The position numbers were made by a program, and so were the translations under genes. Under the pieces are notes generated by a model, which worked only from the letters and a program-made list of their open reading frames with translations, was not told the DNA's origin and searched no databases. A stretch of 64,000 nt of DNA from Branchiostoma floridae (lineage: Eukaryota > Chordata > Leptocardii > Amphioxiformes > Branchiostomatidae). This document shows positions 1-9,000 of this stretch, one piece after another; the first letter of the stretch is position 1, and every line of letters begins with the position of its first letter. The stretch spans positions 5,260,671 to 5,324,670 of the forward strand of contig NC_049989.1 in assembly GCF_000003815.2 (NCBI RefSeq), read 5' to 3'.

Positions 1-45
1 CTCGGGCGGGGCATTACCCTTTATTATATTCAAACAGATACATAC

Positions 46-116
46 ACTGCAGGTATAGTGCCATCCCAGACCTGGAACAGGACACAAGTCTCATCAACTC
101 TGGCCATGGACACAAT
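46..116 (-). CDS. POT1: POT1 coding exon 6 (OB fold 2 begins)
   Basis: Acceptor after a pyrimidine-rich tract ending GCCCAG; donor GTATGT. Encodes IVSMARVDETCVLFQVWDGT, the start of OB2 in POT1. An alternative upstream acceptor at 187 would put a stop in frame and was not used. Confidence 0.85.
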
Positions 117-2964
117 CTGGGCAGGAGACAAAACCATTCGCTTCACATTCACAAGTCCACTTTTATCTTTATAAATGACCTGGTCTCTGAAGTTACAGTA
201 AATTGATCTATTTTTACGGTACGAGGAGAAAGGAGGTTTTCGTGGTGTTTTAAGTTCACAATTGTCTGTAGTACAGGCTGCACAGCTAGTTTATATTCCC
301 AGAATAAAAAAAAACATGCTAACAAAACATTTCTAGATTTACAGGGACGACTGCAGTGTGCAAGATGTCGATCTTATGGAATGAATCTACTCTACTGTAT
401 AATACATTTCAAGATTTGCAGTACCACCCACTGCTTGCTGGTTGGTTGGTGCTCATGAGTCATGAGGTACGATGAAGCACAGACTGGTGAACAGGTGATG
501 AAACTGTACCTGGCAGGACAGATCGTAGTACTGTCCCTCCTCGACATCAGCCAGGGTTGGACAGTCAGAAGTCATCACATTTAACTCTGGGGTCAGGGTC
601 ACCCACTGGCGCAGCTCCAACACCTGAATATAGAAACAGACATACACTAGCAAGTTTTCAACTTGTCGTATCGGGCAAGTACATAAAAAAAGTATCATTG
701 CCCCAACGTTAACCAACTTTTCACCTGCCCAAAACATTAACAACATTTTCTCTATGCCATGAATGTGAAAAGTAACAATATCTCACTCATGGAAAAATCT
801 TACTTGCCCTATCGAGCAAGCGGGGTATGAGCTTGCCTGAATAGCACTTTCACTTGCCCAAGACAATCAGACTAGTGGACTTGTCAAACCCTGACTAGCT
901 ACATTTGTTTTGTATTGCATCAATTCTCTATCCACATACATAGGGATAGTGAAAATTAATGTGCTTGGTTATCACATCTTATGCTAAAGTCTACTAGTAG
1001 GTGATTGGCCTCCTTTCCTGTTAAGGTTTAGCACGGTTAGAAAGCGAAAGTAGTGAGCCAGCGGTCACTACGGAGGATGGTACTCAGACCAGTAGTATAA
1101 AGACTCTATAAACCTTCTCTTCATCCTCAGGTTCAAAGGTGAAGTTTTGCGAGTCGCTGCGAGGTTGGGTCGGAGCACCCTGTCTGCCATCAAACACGAG
1201 ACAGGAGAACCCAGGGCCCTTGTTACCCTGGGGAGCGCCTCGGTAGTTATCAACCTGTGAAAGGGAATATAGGACCTTATTAAAATGCAATTTATGAAGC
1301 AACAGGTTGATATACATTTTGTAGATACATTCATATAGTGGACAGTCTTCAAGTCAACTGCTGTGCTGGCACTAATACCTTTACTCCATGAAAACAAAAC
1401 GCTTTAATGTAGATGACTTGTGGTACAGTTTAACTTGATAGGGAGGGGACAGAAAGGTAATCCATGTATTATCATAATTGAAATTACAAATCGTACAATA
1501 ATGGCATTCAGAAGATCAACATCGTACAGACAATTTGTAACTTCCTTACTTTCTGTACTAGAATCTTACAAATGGTATCAAGGACGTCCTTGGTATAATT
1601 ATTCAACTGCAGTTAACCCTCCCCTTGCAAAGGTTAACCTTTTTGCAGCACATCTGCAACAGTGAGTGGGTTGGGCAGCAGGGAAAAAGGTTAACAACTA
1701 CTGTAAATGCAGAAACTTTCACAGTGGTTTAATGTTTGCGGTTTTTGTGGTGGCCGCTTCACCGCGAACTTAAAACCACCGCGGACATTTTCCATGGCAG
1801 TAAGAGACTACAGTGCATGGTGATACCGCGAACTTAAAACCACTGCGAAAAGTCCTTTTTCCCGCTTCCGCGAAATTAAATCCCCGCAAACTTATATACA
1901 TTTACAGTACCCTTCACCTTAAGCCTGTGTATCCTGACGATGTCCCCGATGGAGTAAATCTGCGGCAGCAAAGATTCTTCCTTGGCAAAAAACAAGCACT
2001 TGAGTCCCTCGTTAAGGTCGTCAAGAGATGGGTCAACAAGTCTTACCACCATACAGTAATCTGAAATGAGGTCTATAACGTTAGACACAGGTATTTCACA
2101 ATATTTTTCTTGAAACTAATGTAGAATATAATGTTAGCTCATTTAACATGCCTTGTGAAATATGGCAGATGCTTTCTAGTAGAATTCATTACAGGGTTGC
2201 TCCAGCTTAAAGAATATTTCTGTCCTGCTATTGCTTGGGAGCCCATATTGTTGATTTTCATGATAAAATATGTCATTTTAAGCTGACGAAAGTGCATTTT
2301 GAACAGTTTCAACTTTACGTCATTTTTGGGATGGATAAGGCAATATTATTTTCCGTCCCAACAAGCAAATTTCCATCCCAGGATAGAAGGACGGGTCCTG
2401 GAGACAGCCCTTTCATTATAGACAGCAAAATAGAGCTAACTACAATAACTTAATAAACATTACTTAGTAGTACGTATTTGGTGTGATACAGTCAGATTAG
2501 CAGTGTGCCTGCAAAGTTCGTGTATCAACTTTGCCCAAAAGAACATTATGTTGGTTGACCAAGTTTTCAACATTCCATGATAAAGCCAGATCAAACATAA
2601 TACGTAATTCTATTTAGTTTGGTCTGACTTTAATACCTGTTCCTCTTGAAGGAAATGGTGGTTTGAAGAACTTGACAGCTGCATACAAGTTCACTGTTGT
2701 CCTCACTTTCACATCACACAGCTTCGTGTAACTGTACTTGCGGCCCTGACAGATGCAAAAATGTAAGACAAGACTCAAGTTATATCAACTTCTTCTTGAA
2801 TATAAGGCAAGAACAGGCAATTTTGGACAAGGTTATATTTTCAGCCATACATGTATATCAAATTGAACATGCAAAACACAACTTACAGTTCTTGTTTTAG
2901 GAGGGGGCCGATTGTTGCCATGTCCACCAGTGGAGGGCCCAGCACCATCATTTATCCTGCTCAT
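46..2964 (-). CDS. POT1: POT1-like telomere single-strand DNA-binding protein, 5' part (6 coding exons, 3' end outside window)
   Basis: POT1 binds the G-rich telomeric 3' overhang through two OB folds and, in vertebrates, works in shelterin with TPP1 (ACD). Coding exons are 2887-2964, 2637-2745, 1918-2060, 1114-1254, 510-623 and 46-116. They join in matching phases (0, 1, 0, 0, 0) into about 218 residues without a stop. Seen: [26 protein letters not shown] and then YSIGDIVRIHRLK, the core of the first OB fold; then GFSCLVFDG, the F-x-F-E-P-E-D-E segment, YYDLSCQ and VLFQVWDGT, in the same order as in vertebrate POT1. The start ATG (2962-2964) has an in-frame TAG eight codons upstream. The first 26 residues are Gly/Pro/Asn-rich and not conserved. 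Exons for the rest of OB2 and the TPP1-binding C terminus lie beyond the left edge. Assignment is strong; exact splice points are inferred, and the exon-4 donor (GTTTAT) is weak. Confidence 0.93.
510..623 (-). CDS. POT1: POT1 coding exon 5
   Basis: Acceptor TATATTCAG and donor GTACAG. Encodes VLELRQWVTLTPEL and then EEGQYYDLSCQ, matching the POT1 segment leading into OB2. Confidence 0.9.
1114..1254 (-). CDS. POT1: POT1 coding exon 4 (end of OB1 / inter-OB linker)
   Basis: Acceptor TTTCACAG. Encodes VDNYRGAPQGNKGPGFSCLV, then FDGRQGAP and NFTFEPEDEEK. The donor GTTTAT is weak but is the site that keeps phase and homology with exon 5. Confidence 0.88.
1918..2060 (-). CDS. POT1: POT1 coding exon 3 (OB fold 1)
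   Basis: Acceptor TTTCAG and donor GTGAAG after HRLK. Contains [10 protein letters not shown] and YSIGDIVRIHRLK, conserved DNA-binding OB1 motifs of POT1. Confidence 0.94.
2637..2745 (-). CDS. POT1: POT1 coding exon 2 (start of OB fold 1)
   Basis: Acceptor CTGTCAG and donor GTATTA. Encodes YTKLCDVKVRTTVNLYAAVK followed by [11 protein letters not shown], matching the N-terminal strand region of metazoan POT1. Ends in phase 1. Confidence 0.92.
2887..2964 (-). CDS. POT1: POT1 coding exon 1 (start codon, low-complexity N terminus)
   Basis: Twenty-six codons from ATG to a consensus GTAAGT donor. The peptide is rich in Gly, Pro and Asn and is probably disordered before OB1. Confidence 0.85.
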
Positions 2965-2973
2965 GGCAGTAGT

Positions 2974-3011
2974 ATCACTTTCTCTGACCTACATGTGACA
3001 GAGAAAGTGAT
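2974..3011. repeat. 13-bp-arm inverted repeat just upstream of the POT1 start codon
   Basis: Perfect 13-bp arms, ATCACTTTCTCTG and CAGAGAAAGTGAT, are separated by 12 bp. The repeat begins 10 bp upstream of the ATG, so it would form a hairpin in the 5' UTR or act as a dyad site. It may instead be part of the neighbouring retroelement fossil. Confidence 0.8.
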
Positions 3012-3015
3012 TAAA

Positions 3016-3119
3016 ACTGGAACTCCCTGCCAGACAAAGTGGTGAATAGTAGCATGGTGAACCAATTCAAAAACCAACTAGACAAACACTGGAGCCATCT
3101 GATGTATGAGCATGTCTAG
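3016..3119 (+). pseudogene. LINE reverse-transcriptase C-terminal fossil
   Basis: The plus-strand frame reads WNSLPDKVV...VNQFKNQLDKHW and stops. WNxLP-x(n)-VNxFKxxLDxxW is the typical C-terminal tail of LINE polymerases (Jockey/CR1-like). It lies in the POT1 5' flank, is only about 34 codons long and is a dead relic. Possible 3' UTR of the element follows to about 3215. Confidence 0.75.
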
Positions 3120-3214
3120 CCGATGACCTGAAGTGACAAGATCAGTCCACTACAGGAGTCCACTCCTCCCTCGACTGAAGATGGTATGCAGGTGTATGCA
3201 GATGTGACATAATT

Positions 3215-4060
3215 TGTATCATAAACACATATGATGCAGGTTTGTTAATCACAGCACTTTGAAATACAAAATAGAGTATTTCTGAAGGTGCTCATGACAC
3301 GACGCATTGTACAATGTAACGTTAACGTTAAAAACATAACGTTAACGTTACTGTCCAACATTCTCTTTCTCTGTTAACTTATCAATGACTGATATCATGG
3401 TGGTTCTGGACAGAGTATGTGAGATAACCTCCTTCATCCTGGGTTTAATTGGCAATAGTTTTGAGATAATGAATGATTGTAGGACTGGGCAACGAGCAGA
3501 AAGGCACTAGGCTGACTAGCCCTCATGGCCTCAGACAGATCCAGCTAGAGCAAATTTATTCAGCTACGCCCCCCTCCCCCATTAATTTGACAATCTTTCC
3601 TCCGGTTCTGGACTCATATTCATGATCAAGGCGATACATTTCTAACTAACTCCGTACAGCCCTCTTTAGTGTGTTGTTGGGCATATAATATTATGTTTAC
3701 CTTTGTTCTGGCGAGTTGTTTTGCTCTTTATGCGTTTGAATTCCCGCCAACATACAACCCGGAAGCCGCCATATTGGGAAAAGAATTGGAAACACGTGAA
3801 GTCCCGAATATGCAAATTGCTAGTACAATGCAGAAAATGTGCCAGGTGAAAATGAACTTTGTCCATATGAAAGTTCATCACATTATGTCTGTGTGCTTGT
3901 ACAAAATTTAGCAGTATACATTAGTCAAATGGATATGACATACGTAGATAATGTTATTAGTCTGCCTTGCATGTAACGTTATAGATTTTGAGCTAACAGG
4001 TTGCATGTTAAACTTAACTTTAGTAACAGGTTGCATGTTAAAATGTTGAAATATTGAAAA
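3215..4060. other. POT1 upstream flank, no gene recognised
   Basis: No conserved reading frame seen. An 80-codon open frame at 3669-3911 has no recognisable motif and no splice support. Two copies of a short TAACGTTAACGTTA-like motif occur near 3317-3350. Confidence 0.5.
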
Positions 4061-4166
4061 GTTTAAATGTTGCATGATAACTTAAAATGTTGTGTGTGAC
4101 TGGATTCGGTGAGGCTAATAAAGTACCGGCTTTTTGCAAGATATCCTCATACTGTTGCTTTCATGA

Positions 4167-4187
4167 CAAGGAGGTTGAACCTCCTTG
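4167..4187. mobile_element. 21-bp palindromic micro-insertion (CAAGGAGGTT type)
   Basis: Perfect 10-bp arms CAAGGAGGTT and AACCTCCTTG around one base. Flanks TCATGA and TTATGA are only an imperfect duplication. Same family as the palindromes at 45189 and 56373. Confidence 0.6.
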
Positions 4188-4565
4188 GTTATGATCTATG
4201 ATAATTGACATGTTCTTCTTTTTCTTCCTTTATTCCTTGATGTAACCTTAGTAAGACAAAACATGAACAGTAGAGACCATATTTTTTCCCTTATAATGTT
4301 CAGTGTAGTGGGACAGTGCTAGTATATGCAATCTCGCTTGTAGTTAAGTTACGTCGAAAGGTAACGAGAGAAACAGAAGTGACCGGTACCGTTCCTGTTA
4401 GTTTGTACGCCCACTAAATGCCAAGTACCAGATTGGGTTTGGCTTAGTAGAGCAAGGACGCCATGAGAACGTCCTCGGCTAGAGAGAACTAAAACTTCTT
4501 TCATTTAGGATATAGGAGAATTCTTTTTACACAACCAGCAGGTACTTACATTGCTTACGTTTCGA

Positions 4566-4610
4566 CAAGGAGCTTTTATATCAGATATCTGATATAAAAG
4601 CTCCTAATTG
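4566..4610. mobile_element. 45-bp palindromic micro-insertion (CAAGGAGCTTTTAT type)
   Basis: It contains a perfect 38-nt palindrome (4568-4605) with arms beginning AGGAGCTTTTAT. The flanks carry an exact 7-bp duplication GTTTCGA (4559-4565 and 4611-4617). The insertion splits the CGAAAC end of the stem-loop repeat, so it is younger than that repeat. Confidence 0.8.
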
Positions 4611-5718
4611 GTTTCGATGTCTCTCAGACCTTCGTCAGAGCTTTTAACTGGAGTTCTGCTTCTCATCGCTACTACTAGTATATGTATCCGATGTAGTTAT
4701 TATGTATTCGTAGAGTTCTCGGCGGTTGAGCATTTTAATTAATAAGATTGTATTATCGTAACTATTAATAATTAATAATGATTAGAAGATAAATTGCTAC
4801 CCATTGATGTGTGTTATTGACGTCAGCTGTTTGTAAGGAATACGCAACCCATCCATTTAATTTATTTTGTAATTTTCTGTTTGCATGTCACCACGCATAT
4901 GTACATGTTTCAATTTATGTAATGCAGGGCTCCACTGGAAAGCAGTGAGTTGGATTACCCTGGATAAATATGACAGAAATAAATCCTAGGCTGTCGTGCA
5001 TCGTGTCCCTATGGTCGCACATGATGTTTCCACCACCACGAACAACGTTACTCAGAACGTATCGAATCATTTTATTCGGTGTCCTTAGTCATCTAATTCT
5101 GAACTTAAGACTCGGTAGTCTCCAAGATGGCTTAGGTTTGTCACGAGAAAGAACAGAATGCACATGCACTAGTTAAAATGTTGCATATTAACTTAAAATG
5201 TTGTGTGTGACTGGATTCAGTGATAGAATACTTTTGGCAAGATATCCTCATACTGTTGCTATGATTCTTGAAACGAACTTTTACTAGCTACTAGCTAGTA
5301 TGTGTGATATTGGCCCCATGCTGCACAATCATATAAACTACGTTTGACAAACCCGAGTCACAATCTGTTGTCTTTGATTGCAATGTTGTCAATGTGTTTT
5401 AATGAATATGATATGTAGAAACAAAATCAAAAAGAAATCAGCAGGAACCAAGTTTATATTTGGAAATATAAGTAAGCTTTATGATTTCATGAGGAAGGGT
5501 GTTACTCCTCTAGACATCGCATACTGTCTATAGCATCTGTCCCTGACAGCTTGAATATTTTTCGGTTATGATAAAGTCGTAGCCGAAGCTGACATACAAA
5601 AGGATATGTATTTACTCATGCGTCTCTTGATATATAGGGACAGACTCAGGTAGTCATGAACTTCGATCAGAGCATTTTGAGAAAGGTCGAAAGTGTAATG
5701 TACAACATCGCAAAGTCC

Positions 5719-6025
5719 CTAGGAGTCCTGTATCGCCCGCGACATTGTCTCTCCGTCCTCTTTCATCGGTGATTCTCCGGTCGGATGCAGCCGACTTGTC
5801 TCCTGGTAATATCTCCTCGTGTAGAAATAAAACAGGATGATGGGAAAGATGGGCAGGCAGAGAAGCAGGTGAAACATGACCAGCAGTGTCACCCAGCCAG
5901 CGCCTTTGCCCCGCACGCTGAACCACGCGTATCCCGGCCGCCTGTACCAGGTACCCGTACAGCACACCTCACAACACTCGCAACACGAAGTCTCAGTGCC
6001 AGCTTCTAGCGACGATAGGGGATCT
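5719..6025 (-). CDS. CARD-kinesin A exon 15 (Cys cluster, membrane segment, stop)
   Basis: Acceptor CTTATTACAG; ends at a stop at 5719-5721. Encodes CCECCEVCCTGTWY, GKGAGWV, a span of about 24 hydrophobic residues ending FYFY, then a polar tail. Homologous to 28885-29433 of paralogue B. Confidence 0.82.
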
Positions 6026-9000
6026 CTGTAATAAGAACACAAATATTCTGTGAATAAATGAAGTCAATAGAAAATTGTCGTTCACTTATACCATCAAAAC
6101 AAGCAAGTTTTAATCTGATTCACGAATGAGCACAACTAACCTGTGTGGCGGAGTACTAGTTCTGGACCCATGGTTGGGCTTGACTGTTTGTGTATCACCA
6201 TCTGTCGCTGTCGCCTCGGTCTCGTCCTGAGCCTTTGTAACAAAGATAATGATTCTAAGTTGCAGACGTTGGGATACATAATTCGTCTATCTATCCGACG
6301 CAAAGCCAACGATATGTTACAGTTACATGGAACAGTTACATGGCAAGTATAAATTCAAAGACATAGTGTGTGAAAGATAGCAGAAATTGAGTCCCTATAC
6401 TTTCCCTTAAAGGACAGCATCAGAAAATCCTGAAATCATTATTTTCCAGTAGTTTACTCATTAAAAAGTTGATATACGTCAATTTTTACATTGATCCGCC
6501 TAATATGACCCTGTAGACACGTTTGAACTTCGCGCTCTCCTCCTCTCTCCCGCCGCGCTGGGCCATGACGTAATGGCCCCGTGCTGATCGTCTGACGTCA
6601 CGGATCCGAAACTTCTGGCCAGCCATTTTGCTCGGTGAACCTCGGTCCTCTCAGCGGTAAATAATCACTCCACCATTCTGGAGTTTAGTCCGCTGTTGTT
6701 GACAATTACCTTCGTGGACCTGTAAGTCGCGTTGTGAGCTGTCTACGAAGCCATAGTCCCCGGGAGACTGAACATGAATGAGTTTGTCTGCACGTAAACC
6801 GCGCGGCGACGGAACGAAATCAAAACAATGGTGGAGGGGGAGGTTCACGCACCGTGCCATTCTGGACTGTTACAGGAGCGAGTTCGAGTCAGTTCTTACC
6901 TTCTCCTTTCCGGACAGCACATCGATAATTACACGTAAGCTTCCACGAATTAGGGTTGAATTTACAGTTGTCCAACTAACATTGACTTAAAAAAAACCCG
7001 AGTTTTCGTGACATTTTTCCTCTGACAACATACCCTTGATCGCTACATATCGAACGATCCCGTTTTCGTGCCCAAACAGATAGCACCAAAACTTGAAAGA
7101 CTCGAGCGATTTACGCCGCGCCTTTCACTTTATTTTCTGTTTCTGAGGAAATTATCTGGACTGGCTGGTTTTTCTTGTAGCTTTGGCGGAGATTGTTGGG
7201 TGTTCAATCAAAACAAATCACGGACTNNNNNNNNNNNNNNNNNNNNNNNNNNNNNNNNNNNNNNNNNNNNNNNNNNNNNNNNNNNNNNNNNNNNNNNNNN
7301 NNNNNNNNNNNNNNNNNNNNNNNNNNGACCATACACTGTGTTGTTAATAACTTAAAGAATGATGATCGCAGGCTACATAAGTGGCTAATCGCTGTGAAGC
7401 TTCATATCAAGCCGTCATGGACAATTGACAAAATTCGTCAAAATTTCCATGTGGCGCGTGGATCTGCTCTGACCATTTTTCACCCGACTGTTGTTATGAC
7501 GGTGTTTGGGCGCGAAAATGGGATCGTTCGATATGTAGCGATCAAGGGTATGTTGTCAGAGGAAAAATGTCACGAAAACTCGGTTTTTTTTAAGTCAATG
7601 TTAGTTGGACAACTGTAAATTCAACCCTAATTCGTGGAAGCTTACGTGTAATTATCGATGTGCTGTCCGGAAAGGAGAAGGTAAGAACTGACTCGAACTC
7701 GCTCCTGTAACAGTCCAGAATGGCACGGTGCGTGAACCTCCCCCACCACCATTGTTTTGATTTCGTTCCGTCGCCGCGCGGTTTACGTGCAGACAAACTC
7801 ATTCATGTTCAGTCTCCCGGAGACTATGGCTTCGTAGACAGCTCACAACGCGACTTACAGGTCCACGAAGGTAATTGTCAACAACAGCGGACTAAACTCC
7901 AGAATGGTGGAGTGATTATTTACCGCTGAGAGGACCGAGGTTCACCGAGTTTGGCTGGCCAGAAGTTTCGGATCCGTGACGTCAGACGATCAGCACGGGG
8001 CCATTACGTCATGGCCCAGCGCGGCGGGAGAGAGGAGGAGAGCGCGAAGTTCAAACGTGTCTACAGGGTCATATTAGGCGGATCAATGTAAAAATTGACG
8101 TACATCAACTTTTTAATGAGTAAACTACTGGAAAATAATGATTTCAGGATTTTCTGATGCTGTCCTTTAAGTCTTGGGGTCTTCCATCTATCGCGTAGCT
8201 TTACTTGAAATGAAAACTCACCCTTCTCTCCTCGGCAGCCTTCGCCTGTTCCTTGAAAGCTTGTGCGAGGAAGTTAATCTCGATCTTCAAGTCTGCGTAG
8301 TTCGTCTGTAGCTTCTTGAATTCTTCATGATACTGTTTTAACAAAATAAATGAATAACTAAAACTGACATTCGTTGAATATGATACAAGAATTTTGCATT
8401 TTCGCTGAGGTGACGAAACTGTCACCAGGCATGAGATCAAGCGTTGACCTCTTATATGTAATGATATACTCACACTTTTATCAGTGATATCATCTCTGTT
8501 CCTCATGTCTTGTCGGATGTTCTCTAAGTGAGACTCCATCTCGTACCTCAACTCTCGGTTTAAAGTTCTCAGGTCCTCCTAAATGTTTCAAAGAGAGTAG
8601 AATAGTAACTTACTGTAAACATTGTTATCAATTGCCGAATCAAATCTTAATAGCGAAAGAATGCCTTTCATTGGTTTCATTTGACTTAAAAATGATAAGT
8701 GATCATAGAGCTACTGTACAATAGAACTTTTAGTTAAACGTCAGTCAATGCTTTGGCGAATCTGCATGGCAAGTCAATGCTTTCATTCTGTGGATATCTA
8801 TTTTTGTTCGCAGCATGCCATCGTTTGTAAGTGATCCCTTGGAAATCAGCTACCTAGCTAACTGAGGGGACCTTCCTAAAAAATTCAAAATAAAGTAAAT
8901 AAGTTTGTAAGCGGCGGCAAGGCCACTACAACTTGCTGCTTTTACAGAAGACAATGCAGGCTTCGTACCATTGCCAAGTTCATTTGTTGCACATGGTCGC

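Larger units (their letters stand above)
4065..5265. mobile_element. Element bounded by ~100-bp direct repeats, with a hammerhead-like stem-loop inside
   Basis: The segment at about 4065-4165 (TTGCATGATAACTTAAAATG ... ATATCCTCATACTGTTGCT) recurs at about 5174-5262 as a diverged direct copy. Between them, near 4558-4640 on the minus strand, is CTGACGA...GTCTGAGAGAC...CGAAAC, a stem-loop tail typical of retroelement ends such as Penelope-like elements. No polymerase frame was found. Family assignment is inference. Confidence 0.45.

Noticed and set aside
187-195. Upstream splice acceptor for POT1 exon 6
   Set aside because: Using it keeps a longer open frame but breaks phase with exon 5 and leads to an in-frame stop; the acceptor at 117-118 fits homology.
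3669-3911. 80-codon frame with hydrophobic start, possible secreted peptide
   Set aside because: No splice context, no homology recognised, and ordinary for random AT-rich DNA of this length.
6651-7929. Identical ~70-codon frames on opposite strands (6651-6860, 6778-6990, 7590-7802, 7720-7929)
   Set aside because: They are the two arms of one inverted repeat, not two genes; no splice or domain support.
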